Source: an uncultured Lachnospiraceae bacterium (GTDB lineage Bacteria; Bacillota; Clostridia; Lachnospirales; Lachnospiraceae). Taken from it: DNA of 64,000 nt. How positions within the stretch are numbered: the stretch's first letter is position 1; each line of letters opens with the position of its first letter. This document shows positions 45,681 through 54,522 of the stretch, in pieces. Where the stretch lies: NCBI GenBank assembly GCA_910577105.1, contig CAJTMB010000015.1, positions 6,644 through 70,643 of the forward strand. Reading direction: 5' to 3'. Both the position numbers and the translations under genes were made by a program. Below the pieces are notes generated by a model. It was not told the DNA's origin. It did no database searches and saw nothing but the letters and a program-made list of their open reading frames with translations.

Positions 45681-46892
45681 TTACTCTCCAGACAGCTTTT
45701 TCTCCAACTCCCTCACTTCCTTTTCCACGTCATCATATTTCAAATGGGTGTAAACATTTAACGTGGTCGCTATGTCGGCATGTCCCATGAGGTACTGTAA
45801 GGTTTTCGGGCTTACTCCCGATTTTGCCATGTTACTGCAATAGGTATGCCTACACACATGGGGCGTGATTGTCGGCAATTCTTCTTTGAATGTCCTGTTA
45901 TACTTGCCTAAAGCATACTCAAACCTCTTTTCCCAATGGTTTGCAAGGTACGGCATGCTGTTTTTATCCAGTACCAGAAAGCCGCCTACACCATCCACCA
46001 TTGGCTCCACCTTTGTTTTCCTGCGTTTGTTTATCAGCTTTTTAAAGCACTGGTAAACCTCTTCCGTCATGGGAAGGTCCCTCTCCCCATATGTAGTTTT
46101 TGTATCTGCAATAATGTATTTCCCATCCCTTGTACGCTGTAACTGTTTATCTATATGTATCTTCCTTCCTTTCATATCCACGTCTGACAGTGTAAGGCCG
46201 CAGAATTCCGATACTCTCATGCCAGTTTTAAAAAGTATATACATACCCTCATAATACTGGCTGTAGTGTTTATCATTTTTGATAAACTCCAAGAACAGCC
46301 GTTCTTGTCTTGGTGTGACTGCTTCCCTTGATACGCTGTCATTTATCAGCACTGTTGCAAGTTCCCAGTCGAAAGGGTTCTTGCGGATTAAGTCGTCCTC
46401 AACAGCCATGCGGAACGCAGGACGCAAAACACCTCTGATACTGTGAATACTGCTGTAACTTCTCTTATACTCTGACTGTAGCTTTATCAGCCAGAGTTTG
46501 GCATCTGATACCTTTACCGTATCAATCCGTCTGGCGCCAAACTCTTCCCTTTTCAGAATGTTTGCCACCGTTTTATATCCGGCAAGGGTGTTATGCCTTA
46601 CCCCTGTTTTTGTTGCAATGTATCTCCCAACTAACTCTGATACAGTGACATCCCCTCCTTGGTATGCCAGTTCTTCATTGAGGGATTTTTCAATCTCTTT
46701 TTCCAGTTCCCTCAATGACTTTTCTGAACGCTTGCCCTCTGGAAGTTTATCTGTCGGCTCTAATTTCCAGCTGTAAACATAGTGGTTTTTCCCGTCTTTT
46801 CCCCTGTATGTAAACATATATTGTCCATTGTTCCGCTGTTGTTCCCCAACCCTTAATATGCGCCCCTTGCTATCTCTTCTTTTCTCACTCAT
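45681..46892 (-). CDS. int: Tn916-family tyrosine integrase (element B)
   Basis: This 403-residue protein resembles Tn916 Int in length and start (MSEKRRDSKGRILRVGEQQR). It has an arm-binding N-terminal domain, a SAM-like core-binding domain (about 85-165) and a catalytic domain with Arg in KTGMRVSEFCGL, HVCRH, GHADI and the Tyr in NVYTH. It catalyses site-specific excision and integration, here at the phosphatase gene. A paralogue at 58810 serves element C. Confidence 0.94.
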   Translation of the reverse strand: MSEKRRDSKGRILRVGEQQRNNGQYMFTYRGKDGKNHYVYSWKLEPTDKLPEGKRSEKSLRELEKEIEKSLNEELAYQGGDVTVSELVGRYIATKTGVRHNTLAGYKTVANILKREEFGARRIDTVKVSDAKLWLIKLQSEYKRSYSSIHSIRGVLRPAFRMAVEDDLIRKNPFDWELATVLINDSVSREAVTPRQERLFLEFIKNDKHYSQYYEGMYILFKTGMRVSEFCGLTLSDVDMKGRKIHIDKQLQRTRDGKYIIADTKTTYGERDLPMTEEVYQCFKKLINKRRKTKVEPMVDGVGGFLVLDKNSMPYLANHWEKRFEYALGKYNRTFKEELPTITPHVCRHTYCSNMAKSGVSPKTLQYLMGHADIATTLNVYTHLKYDDVEKEVRELEKKLSGE

Positions 46893-46999
46893 AATCCCTA
46901 ACCTCCATAATCAAATTTTTAACTCCCCCTCTTTCGAGGGGGATCATTCTATCGGAACATCACAAAAAGTGCAAGCACTTTTTTATCAAACTATGTATT

Positions 47000-47197
47000 T
47001 TATATCGAAGAAATCTGATCCACAAACTTTTCAAATAATTTTTTCTTTATCAGGTATTTTCTGCCGTTTGTCATTATGTACTCGGCACCTATGTTTTCAT
47101 CTATCAGTTTCCGTAACTTTTTATCTCCAATGTTGAAATATGCCGACGCTTCTTGAATCGTAAGCATATATTTTTCTGAAATTGCTAACTTCTCCAT
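47000..47197 (-). CDS. xis: Excisionase (element B)
   Basis: This 65-residue protein has a MerR-like winged helix (LTIQEASAYFNIGDKKLRKLID) typical of Tn916-type Xis. It helps integrase excise the element. It lies about 107 bp upstream of int in the same direction. Confidence 0.85.
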   Translation of the reverse strand: MEKLAISEKYMLTIQEASAYFNIGDKKLRKLIDENIGAEYIMTNGRKYLIKKKLFEKFVDQISSI

Positions 47198-47217
47198 ATC
47201 CTATGAACCTCCCATAT

Positions 47218-48090
47218 TTATTGTAATGTCGAATATTCTTTCAAGCTAATGTAATAGCCTGACCAAATCGGAAGTTCGTAATTGCACCATACATATTCTG
47301 TTGCAATATCTCTTGTACCTTTGTTCTGCGCTGATTTTGGAACCTCCATCAGCTTGTAGCATTTCCACCCATAAGGCAGAAGATAAGCATCATATAGATC
47401 GACACCAGTTTCTGACTTGTAGCCACACAGCAATATCTTTGCTTTGGCATTTCTGATTATTTTCAATAACTGTATCTGCTGTGTTTCCGACAATTCACAT
47501 TTGTAGGCTTTGTCTGCATTTTTCCCCCTCAACTCATGGCGGTAGGGCGGATCCAGAAACGCAAATACTTCCTCATTGTCAACGTAGCACTTTAATAAAT
47601 CTAAAGCGTCAACATTGAAAATCTTGATATGTTCCAGACGTTCATAAACCTTTGGCAGATTATTTTTCAAATCTCGCTGATATGCGATACTGCTTTTGTA
47701 ACCATCCTTACTAAATGATTTGCGTGTCGAATTGTAGCTTTGGCTTATCATTATGTACGTTAGGATTGCCCTTTCAAGGTCGCTATAACCTATGAAATAA
47801 TTCTTCTGTTCCCTCCTTGCTATATTGAAAATTTCTCTGTTGTACTCCACCTTCTTTAGATGGTCTATCAACTCCTTTCCCTTTTCTCTGTCAGACATCA
47901 CTCTGAACAGGTTGGCTATATCTCCATCCAGATCGTTTATAATCTCAACCGGACTTCTGATGTGGTTTAGTGCCAGTGCTCCGGAACCAACAAAAGGCTC
48001 CAGATAAATCTCATGCTCTGGTATGAGGGCTTCGAGTTTTTCAAGCATCCTGATTTTGCCCCCATAACAACGAAAAAAACGAATGCTCAT
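47218..48090 (-). CDS. Orphan Dam-type DNA adenine methylase
   Basis: This 290-residue protein has the D12 class motifs: YGGKIRML near the start, motif I LEPFVGSGALALNH and motif IV FLDPPYRHE. It probably methylates GATC or a similar site. No restriction gene is beside it, so it is orphan; the role may be protection from host restriction or control of element genes. It follows the gene at 48092 by one base. Confidence 0.9.
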   Translation of the reverse strand: MSIRFFRCYGGKIRMLEKLEALIPEHEIYLEPFVGSGALALNHIRSPVEIINDLDGDIANLFRVMSDREKGKELIDHLKKVEYNREIFNIARREQKNYFIGYSDLERAILTYIMISQSYNSTRKSFSKDGYKSSIAYQRDLKNNLPKVYERLEHIKIFNVDALDLLKCYVDNEEVFAFLDPPYRHELRGKNADKAYKCELSETQQIQLLKIIRNAKAKILLCGYKSETGVDLYDAYLLPYGWKCYKLMEVPKSAQNKGTRDIATEYVWCNYELPIWSGYYISLKEYSTLQ

Positions 48091-48091
48091 T

Positions 48092-48745
48092 TTATTTCCT
48101 TTCTTTTATTTCTATGGTTTCATCTGCCATATCATCCACTGGCATACTTTCCCTCTTAATGGCGTAATAATTTACACCTTTTTTGTTGATTTTTACTTTT
48201 TTGTCATAAACCCTACCGCTTCCCGTTTCCAACAGGTCATTACGCTTTAACATTTTCAGTACCTCAAACTTGCCCCACCCTAAATCCTTATTACAGCTAA
48301 TGAATGTGTCAAAAACATTTGTTCTAATATAGATTTTGTCTTGCCTTTGAAAAGCTTCAGGTGCCATAAAAACTCCATTAATGCTGCTTAGTTCCTCTTT
48401 CATGTCCTTGACAAATTCCACTAATTTTTCAAGGACTTCCTCCTGTGTTGCCTTGCTTGCCGTCTCGCAAATCTTTTCTGGCTGTTCCAGCAACATGAGA
48501 ATCTTATCCTTGATGAGTTTTAAATCATCCAGCGTCACGTTAGCTTCGTAATTTAGAAGCCACTCCAATACTCCTGTGCTGTGGGAAATCAGTTTTTGCC
48601 GTTGGACTGCAACTGGCTCCGAAGTCTTTCCATCCGAAAGCTGAACCGCCACTAACGCAGATAACCGCAGACTTCCAGCATCCCTTTCCACACACGCCAG
48701 AATTTTATGTTGTCCCTTTTCAAAAATCGTGTTATAATTTTTCAT
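48092..48745 (-). CDS. Unknown protein coupled to the methylase
   Basis: This 217-residue protein starts at 48745 (MKNYNTIFEKGQHKIL) with GAGAGGTTATTTT upstream. It is mostly helical in the middle (ICETASKATQEEVLEKLVEF) with a basic, wing-like end. I know no family. It is one base upstream of the methylase gene, so the two are co-transcribed. The end (residues 150-205) could be a winged helix. Confidence 0.65.
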   Translation of the reverse strand: MKNYNTIFEKGQHKILACVERDAGSLRLSALVAVQLSDGKTSEPVAVQRQKLISHSTGVLEWLLNYEANVTLDDLKLIKDKILMLLEQPEKICETASKATQEEVLEKLVEFVKDMKEELSSINGVFMAPEAFQRQDKIYIRTNVFDTFISCNKDLGWGKFEVLKMLKRNDLLETGSGRVYDKKVKINKKGVNYYAIKRESMPVDDMADETIEIKERK

Positions 48746-49555
48746 AAAATAACCTCTCGTAATGTTTTTCGGTTCTGCCATAATTATCGCAGATTTTTCC
48801 CAAATTGAACATTGGTGCAACTACTGAATTTTCAAGGCATCGGTATTCTTAGGCATCATCCAAAAAATAAAACAGGCATTGTTAAAAATTGAAATAGGTA
48901 TTGTTATAGCGAAACAGATGCATATTAAAAAATGAGAATGCCTACGCATTTCTTATATTTTGGGCAAAATGCCTATTGACATTTTCTGTTTTGTTAGATA
49001 GTGTCAAAAAAATCATTTCTTTAGTGTCAATTTTACACAATGTTACATTTTTGTCATTTCCCCTCGTCAAATTATTTCTTTCCCATGCAATAACATTTTT
49101 CTAACCAGCCCCAATTATGCCGTGGCGATAAAATGGAGACTGCCTCCTGATTGCAACTATCTTTGCAACAACAATCTTTCCCATGAACTATTTTTCTTTT
49201 TATGCTGGCTCCGCTTGCAATTACTGTACCTTTTCCTCATATAAACATGTTTTTCTGAAATGCTCCCCCTTATGGTCTTTTTAAAATTTCTCATTGTTCA
49301 GCATCCCATGCAAAACATACTGAAATACTGTTTTTCCAACCAGTCTGATTTTTGTGTACACCCGATTTTTCATCACAGCGTTATACCCCTACACACTTTT
49401 TTTCTGGAAACATTGTTTTCTTATTCCAAAATCAACTTTTTCGGGAAAAAATATATCCCCCTCCCTTAACGTGCACTTTTGGAAAATCATACATGACATT
49501 ATTTCCCTCTCTCCCAATTCCTCAACATTAAAGTGTATACTTAAATCTACGTCCA
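48746..49555. other. AT-rich gap with short repeats
   Basis: About 810 bp with no convincing gene. AGTGTCAA occurs at 49000-49007 and 49023-49030, and TGCCTA-like words recur between 48840 and 48975. It could hold a promoter for the methylase operon or an origin; the frames here have no ribosome sites. Confidence 0.45.
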
Positions 49556-49598
49556 TAAAAAACCACTCACAGCCTTCAGGCCATGAGCAGTCCTTTTT
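49556..49598 (-). terminator. Intrinsic terminator after small-protein operon
   Basis: GGACTGCTCATGGCC pairs with GGCTGTGAGTGGT around TGAA and is followed by T on the minus strand. Confidence 0.8.
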
Positions 49599-49773
49599 AA
49601 TCTTCCAATTCTTCCAGATCCCCAAACAGGTTGACCTCAACATAAACCTTGTCAAGGTCAAGGCTTATATTGGGTTCTAACATTGTTTCCAATGTAACAA
49701 TGTTGCTTGCCGTGTTGACAAGGCACAAAGACTCTGGCAACTCCACTCCATTATGTTTGACAACTGCTTTCAT
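49597..49773 (-). CDS. 58-residue acidic small protein
   Basis: ATG at 49773 overlaps the stop of the upstream gene as ATGA. The product starts MKAVVKHNGVELPESLCLVN and ends acidic (LFGDLEELED). GGGGGTGG lies upstream, and a terminator overlaps its stop. The tight coupling and the terminator support a real gene. The function is unknown. Confidence 0.65.
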   Translation of the reverse strand: MKAVVKHNGVELPESLCLVNTASNIVTLETMLEPNISLDLDKVYVEVNLFGDLEELED

Positions 49774-50057
49774 CAGTCTACCACCCCCGCCCTTTTTAAT
49801 TTATTGTAGATTTGCTCTGCTGTATATTTCTGGTTACCCAGAGCAATCAGCTGTTCCATGTTCAGCCCCCTTGTATATGCGTCTACAAGCTGGACACTGG
49901 AAATATCCTTGATGCCAAATGGCATGGTTTTAACCACGGTGTTACCGCTGACACGCATATTTCTGACATCCCGGTCAAGGTTTGAAACAATTTGCTGCAT
50001 TGACCAAATCTGCTTGCCCAGATTCTTCAGGCATTTAATTATTTCCTGCTCATACAT
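49773..50057 (-). CDS. Small unknown protein of element B
   Basis: This 94-residue protein (MYEQEIIKCLKNLGKQIWSM start) has a helical N-terminus and a C-terminal helix-turn-helix-like stretch (NMEQLIALGNQKYTAEQIYNKLKRAG). GGAGTAATTTTTT precedes the ATG. It may bind DNA. Coupled to the 58-residue gene. Confidence 0.65.
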   Translation of the reverse strand: MYEQEIIKCLKNLGKQIWSMQQIVSNLDRDVRNMRVSGNTVVKTMPFGIKDISSVQLVDAYTRGLNMEQLIALGNQKYTAEQIYNKLKRAGVVD

Positions 50058-50511
50058 AAAAAATTACTCCTTCCAAAATTTTTTTAATTACACCCCTTTA
50101 TGTACAGCGTGTATGTAAACATGAATAAGGAAAAATCCTATCCAGCATGCCGCCAGACAGGATTTTTCTTTCACTGTATAACAATTATCTGAATTGTAAG
50201 GTTTAAAAAGCAGGAGGGTATGCTCCCCACCTTTCCAGTGCTTTCTCTGAAATGTTACCTGCACCCCAATAACATTTGGATTATTATGTTGGATTATTTT
50301 TTCAGGAAGAATATGATATTTGTCAGGCACGTATTATAACCTATAAGACAAATTTCCTTTTTAATGTTCAAAATCATTGTTTACAGTTACAAAAACAATC
50401 CCCTGCCCCAACCTCGCAGGGGATTGTACCATCCATTTTTTCTTTTGGCTGTAGTGGTTCTTAACGGAATTTTAAACTGGTTTTTATGGATTTTGCCGTA
50501 TATCCCAGACT
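50058..50511. other. Gap with two terminator-like hairpins
   Basis: AAAAATCCT and AGGATTTTT pair at about 50131-50167. ACAATCCCCTGC and GCAGGGGATTGT pair at 50395-50427 and are followed by T on the minus strand, which would end the operon above. The 80-residue frame at 50088-50330 begins with GTG and no ribosome site, so I do not call it. Confidence 0.6.
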
Positions 50512-50655
50512 TTAATTTTTATTCTCTTCCAGTTCTTTCCACATCCCTTTTGCTATCCAGCGTATGAAAATGAAACACTGTTTCCCTAAATAAACTGCTC
50601 CACATAATGAAATGATTACCATTGTATGGATTACTGTAAATGTCAGATAGTCCAT
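50512..50655 (-). CDS. 47-residue membrane peptide
   Basis: ATG at 50655 overlaps the end of the upstream gene by 13 bp, with AAAGGGGGC upstream. The product has one long hydrophobic stretch (FTVIHTMVIISLCGAVYLG) and a basic end (RWIAKGMWKELEENKN). It is followed by a terminator at 50395-50427. The function is unknown. Confidence 0.55.
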   Translation of the reverse strand: MDYLTFTVIHTMVIISLCGAVYLGKQCFIFIRWIAKGMWKELEENKN

Positions 50656-50852
50656 CTGTCAAGCCCCCTTTCCTTAACCTCTATGTATCGGTCAACTGTT
50701 TCCCTTGCCCCCGGTAATGCAAATTTTTCATAATGGTAAACATTACTTTCTATAATGCCCGTGCCGTCACTGGTAAAGATGCAGAATACATAACCATTAT
50801 TAATCTCACTCCAAAATACTTTTATCTCATATCCCCTATACTGTTCAATCAT
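50643..50852 (-). CDS. Small unknown protein (69 residues)
   Basis: ATG at 50852 (MIEQYRGYEIKVFW) follows AGGGAGAA. The small alpha/beta protein has conserved-looking Tyr and Gly positions (NNGYVFCIFTSDGTGI). I know no family. It lies between the gene at 50938 and the membrane peptide, in one operon. Confidence 0.6.
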   Translation of the reverse strand: MIEQYRGYEIKVFWSEINNGYVFCIFTSDGTGIIESNVYHYEKFALPGARETVDRYIEVKERGLDRWTI

Positions 50853-50925
50853 TTCTCCCTGTACCTCTCTCAAATCTCTCTGTATCCCTCTGGAACCTCT
50901 TTAAACCCTTTTATGTCCTGTCCTC

Positions 50926-50954
50926 AAAAGAGGGGGCTTACGCCCCCTCTTTTA
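50926..50954 (-). terminator. Terminator overlapping a stop codon
   Basis: GAGGGGGC-GTAA-GCCCCCTC with flanking A/T; the stop TAA of the gene at 50938 is in the loop. Confidence 0.7.
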
Positions 50955-51435
50955 CTTCTTCCTCATTACCGATAATCTCCACACCCTCACAGGCTACAAG
51001 CTTATTCTTTTCAAGCCGTACACCCGCAACAGGCACCCCGATTTCCAGCATCATCTTCAGCTTGTCCTCGGTATATTCCATCCTTGCATGTCTGGCATTG
51101 ACTGTCTCATAAACTTTCTTCTTGTCACCGCTGGCCGCTACAACAATAAGTTCCATGTTCATATCTGAACCGCTGTCCTCATTCATCCATGACAGGCTGT
51201 TTACACCGGTTTTCAACTGCAAGTTGCCCATGTTGAAGCCCTCAACATCCAGTTTAAGGACTTCTTTCCCGTCCTCTTCCCCAAGGATAAAGCCATAAAC
51301 CTTTTCATTGTTTTTCAGCTTTGTAATGACCTGCTTCTCCGTCATGCCTACGAAGCCCTTGCTCTTGCTGTCATAGAATTCATAGCCTATCAGCCTCTGC
51401 CCTAAAAAGTTACCGTTTGTCAAATACATACACAT
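50938..51435 (-). CDS. Unknown 165-residue protein of element B
   Basis: The start at 51435 (MCMYLTNGNFLGQRLIGYEF) follows a GAGGTAAAC sequence. Central sequence is beta-rich (EEDGKEVLKLDVEGFNMGN). The end is acidic. I do not recognise the family. It lies downstream of the SprT-like gene by 160 bp. Confidence 0.6.
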   Translation of the reverse strand: MCMYLTNGNFLGQRLIGYEFYDSKSKGFVGMTEKQVITKLKNNEKVYGFILGEEDGKEVLKLDVEGFNMGNLQLKTGVNSLSWMNEDSGSDMNMELIVVAASGDKKKVYETVNARHARMEYTEDKLKMMLEIGVPVAGVRLEKNKLVACEGVEIIGNEEEVKEGA

Positions 51436-51595
51436 AATGTTTACCTCTTTCTTTCTGTGCCTCAGCACTAACTTTATTTAACTTACAAATAAATCTTAAC
51501 GCTGAAACATTTATGTGCATAGACGTGATAGTGCAAGGAAATAAACCATTATGTGTCACTGATTTTTAGGGAGATTGTAGAGGAATTTTTGATTT

Positions 51596-52249
51596 TTATT
51601 CCTCTTTCACCATCTGCAACAGACAATCAAGGCACGCTATATTCACATCTTTTGTTGCCCTCACTGAATTACCACATTTAGGACATATATATTTTCTTGT
51701 ACTGCTTTTCTTTTTTGGCTTTTTGCCATTCGTGCCAGTTAAACCATTTCCGTTATCTCCGTCATTTCCATTATCTCCATCAGTCCAGTCATAAGCACCC
51801 ATACGCACATACTCTATTGGAGAATCCAAATAATATTCTTTTATTGTTTCTATCAACTTTTCTGTAGGCTCGGTTACACTCCAGCCTATGCTCTCATGGT
51901 AGCTTATTTTCAAATCTCTTTTTTCTGCTATTTCTTTAAATTTTTTATTGTGATAGCGGTTATTATTTGATGTGTCCTTTATATTATTTTCCATAGCATA
52001 CAAATGACACATTTCATGAACCAGAGTACTGATGATGTTTTCCACAGGTCTGTTAAGGTACTCTGCCGACAGGTTGATTTCATGATAGGAATCCCAGCTG
52101 TCCTTCCATATCTCCCCAACCGTGATATGGCCGTATGATTTTTGAGAGGACTGTATTGTAATCACTACCTCCGGCAGGCTGTCCTCAAAATAAACCCTGT
52201 TTAATATCCGGTATGCCCTTTCTAAAAATTCATTATGTTCTGATAACAT
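51596..52249 (-). CDS. SprT-like zinc metalloprotease
   Basis: This 217-residue protein has a SprT core with the metal site HEMCH (STLVHEMCHLYAME, near residue 75) and a C-terminal zinc ribbon (CPKCG then CLDC). Between them is an Asp/Gly/Asn-rich stretch (DGDNGNDGDNGNG). SprT/Spartan proteins act on DNA-protein crosslinks; element-borne ones may help with relaxase or methylase adducts. GGAGG precedes the ATG. Confidence 0.85.
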   Translation of the reverse strand: MLSEHNEFLERAYRILNRVYFEDSLPEVVITIQSSQKSYGHITVGEIWKDSWDSYHEINLSAEYLNRPVENIISTLVHEMCHLYAMENNIKDTSNNNRYHNKKFKEIAEKRDLKISYHESIGWSVTEPTEKLIETIKEYYLDSPIEYVRMGAYDWTDGDNGNDGDNGNGLTGTNGKKPKKKSSTRKYICPKCGNSVRATKDVNIACLDCLLQMVKEE

Positions 52250-52743
52250 AAAAGTACCTCCAACAGATTTTTATTTTTCTATTGAAGGCCATGCTTTTTT
52301 TACCGCATTTTTAATATACATTTTTAAAAATTATCCCCATGCACCATACCAATTTTTCTGATGCCAGAAACCACTTTTTTACTATTATAAAATACTTTCT
52401 ACAGACCAACTTCATCAGATAATGCAGGAACCAACCCACTGTATACTGACAAGCCAACAATTTCTACTAACTTGTACAACTTGATTTTTTCATAATGCAA
52501 TATTTATTTTTATATGTTCATTGTTGCTGATATTCCACATGGAAAAATTTTAGTAAGTATGATAAACCCTTTCATGGATATTGATTTTTACACACTGTAT
52601 TCATTTATGCATTATATATCCATTTTTACCATTTTCATTAACATGCATCTTCCATATCCATTGCGCAAAACGTTTTAAAAAGTTGAAACATTTGAAACAG
52701 ACAGTCCGTAAAATATAAAATATGCTTCTATCCTCTTTTTAGA
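52250..52743. other. AT-rich gap, no gene seen
   Basis: About 490 bp of AT-rich sequence upstream of the SprT-like gene. No frame, repeat or strong hairpin stands out. Confidence 0.5.
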
Positions 52744-52772
52744 TTGAGCGGTACATTTATTCATGCTATAAT
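52744..52772 (+). promoter_or_regulatory. Promoter of the type I toxin gene
   Basis: -35 TTGAGC (52744-52749), 17-bp spacer, -10 TATAAT (52767-52772). The mRNA would begin near 52780 with a 70-base leader containing a hairpin CCCTC-GAGGG next to the ribosome site. Confidence 0.75.
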
Positions 52773-52851
52773 GGGATTGTATAATTGAACAGAAAGCAGG
52801 ATGCGGTTTTCTGATAGATGCCCTCTAGTCTTACGAAAGAGGGTGGTGCCC

Positions 52852-52932
52852 ATGAGCGTGATGGAAGTTTTGACATTATTGCTTGTTATCTTTTCGGCTC
52901 TGTCTTACATAGATAATCATAAAAAGAAATAG
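52852..52932 (+). CDS. Holin-like type I toxin peptide
   Basis: This 26-residue peptide (MSVMEVLTLLLVIFSALSYI, then DNHKKK) has one hydrophobic helix and a Lys tail, the layout of the Hol_Tox/TxpA family. GAGGGTGGT precedes the ATG and is partly paired with CCCTC upstream. The terminator stem covers its last codons. An antisense RNA on the other strand is predicted. The toxin would insert in the membrane. It is too short for ordinary gene calls. Confidence 0.8.
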   Translation: MSVMEVLTLLLVIFSALSYIDNHKKK

Positions 52933-53023
52933 CATCCCAACCGTCCAAAGTTAGATGCTATTTCTTTTGTAATATCAATTTAACTGAGGGCAAATCGGAA
53001 CTTCGTGTCCGATCAACCTTTCT
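52915..53023 (-). ncRNA. Predicted antisense RNA antitoxin
   Basis: A minus-strand promoter, -35 TTGCAA (53053-53058), 17-bp spacer, -10 TATAAT (53030-53035), points to the toxin. The RNA would hold a hairpin ATCGGA-TCCGAT and end at the shared stem 52923-52967, overlapping the toxin mRNA 3' end as RatA does with TxpA. Predicted from sequence only. Confidence 0.6.
52923..52970. terminator. Bidirectional terminator of the toxin-antitoxin pair
   Basis: AAAGAAATAGCATC and GATGCTATTTCTTT form a perfect 14-bp stem with a 17-base loop; T runs follow on both strands. Confidence 0.85.
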
Positions 53024-54274
53024 AAGTAGATTATACATGAGAGCTGCTTGTTTTGCAAGTGGCTCTTTTAAACCAGTTGTGCTTACATTTTCCCAGCCTG
53101 ATAAATACAATGTTGTTTCAGGTGCCTTCATTTCTATTGTTGTTGGAGTTGTTCCACTTTGCTTGTGTACTGCTGGTACTGTTGATTCCCATTTTATACT
53201 ACTTATATCTGATTTGTATGTCGTTGATGTCTTCCATGCTATAAGTTTGTATTCGCTTTCATCTTCTATGCTTATTTTAGGACTTGAATCAGTCTTAACA
53301 TATGTTCCTTTGTCTGTGAGTACATTTGTGTCCAGGTTTCGGATTCTATAGGATTTAACAATTTTGTATACGCCAGTTGATTCGTCTGCTGGTTCGTGAG
53401 GTTCTGGCTGCTTGGTTTCATCACATGTGGTCTGTGCATCATTATCATCATTCCATACAATACCTATACCAGCACCTACATTTTTTGTTGCCATGGCTGT
53501 ATTTGTCTGTGCACCACTTACTGGTGAATATCCTAAAGCTGCTGTCTCTGCTGAACCATCAAGTTTTACACATGTAGGCCATACTTTATTTGTGTATCTT
53601 TTAAAATATGACATACCTGTTTCTGGACAGCCTAACCTTTTATGAAATGCTCCCCACTTGTATGATGTCATGCAATACCAACCGATTTGTTTTCCACTTC
53701 CAGCCAAAGCATTGTACCAGTAAAATGGTTCAAATACTAAATAAACTTCTTTATTGTACCATTGTTCGGCATAACTTTGTCCAAAGGCTCTTTCTATAAG
53801 ATTGTATGCTTTCTTGTGTCCACCCGCTCCATCTTCTAACATGTAATCTTTTACTTTATTGCCTAGTCCTTCTCCACTTTCAGTATGGGGTGGACCCCAA
53901 TCACTACCAATTTGCCAGCCACTGGCTGTTATACCATATCTACTTTGTAAACTTATATTGCTACTTGGTAAACTTTTACCATTTTTGTCTACTATTGGGC
54001 CAGATGATGTACATGCTACTGTGGGGGTGACTTGGTTGTTGGATAAGTCTATACAATAGAAAATCCAACCCGTACGTGACGACAGCGGACCCCCATCATA
54101 AACTCCAGTACCACCTCCTCCATTTTCTGCTCCCATATCTCCATCTGCTGCATATGCCTTTAATGGTTGGGAACCAAACATTGGTATTATCAGTGAGAGT
54201 GACAGTATCAATGATAATAATAGATGTAGAAGTTTTGGTTTTGTCTTATGTTGAGTTTGACTGCTAAACTTCAT
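52958..54274 (-). CDS. Secreted protein of unknown function, 3' end merged with the antitoxin locus
   Basis: This 438-residue protein has a signal peptide (residues about 15-42, ending KAYAA), a Gly-rich start and a Trp/Tyr-rich domain (YLVFEPFYWYN; GWYCMTSYKWGAFHKRLG). A beta-rich region with Thr and Ser follows (about 300-390). The last ~25 residues are encoded by the antitoxin promoter and RNA region and stop at the terminator, so the protein is probably truncated. The gene is AT-rich beside its neighbours. Family unknown; possibly a surface protein with pilin-like or isopeptide folds. Confidence 0.6.
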   Translation of the reverse strand: MKFSSQTQHKTKPKLLHLLLSLILSLSLIIPMFGSQPLKAYAADGDMGAENGGGGTGVYDGGPLSSRTGWIFYCIDLSNNQVTPTVACTSSGPIVDKNGKSLPSSNISLQSRYGITASGWQIGSDWGPPHTESGEGLGNKVKDYMLEDGAGGHKKAYNLIERAFGQSYAEQWYNKEVYLVFEPFYWYNALAGSGKQIGWYCMTSYKWGAFHKRLGCPETGMSYFKRYTNKVWPTCVKLDGSAETAALGYSPVSGAQTNTAMATKNVGAGIGIVWNDDNDAQTTCDETKQPEPHEPADESTGVYKIVKSYRIRNLDTNVLTDKGTYVKTDSSPKISIEDESEYKLIAWKTSTTYKSDISSIKWESTVPAVHKQSGTTPTTIEMKAPETTLYLSGWENVSTTGLKEPLAKQAALMYNLLRKVDRTRSSDLPSVKLILQKK

Positions 54275-54342
54275 ATGAAATCCTCCTTATTTTGTTGCTT
54301 TATATCTTGAAATATGTTATGATTTTATCGGAGGTGTTTTTT

Positions 54343-54522
54343 ATGGAAGATATTATCAGAAAAATAATTGTTGGTATGTTTATTTTAATAGTTGGAAGTT
54401 CCTTATTTTATCTTTTCTTTCATAAGTTTGTATTTAAAAAATACAAACTGGTATCTATTATAATTGCGTTTTTACTTTCTTGTATCATTCTTTTGGTGAC
54501 TGATAGAACTCTTTATCATTGA
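54343..54522 (+). CDS. 59-residue membrane protein
   Basis: The start at 54343 (MEDIIRKIIVGMFILIVGSS) has CGGAGGTG upstream. Two hydrophobic segments are seen. The 19 bp covering its ribosome site recur at 54842-54860 before a decayed copy. Its end overlaps a convergent gene. Confidence 0.6.
   Translation: MEDIIRKIIVGMFILIVGSSLFYLFFHKFVFKKYKLVSIIIAFLLSCIILLVTDRTLYH

Noticed and set aside
49389..49661. 90-residue frame on the minus strand
   Set aside because: It overlaps a better-supported small gene and its terminator and has no ribosome site.
50088..50330. 80-residue frame on the minus strand
   Set aside because: Begins with GTG without a ribosome site and contains a terminator-like hairpin.
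53037..54267. Several plus-strand frames in the secreted-protein gene
   Set aside because: They are low-complexity shadows of an AT-rich minus-strand gene with a clear signal peptide.
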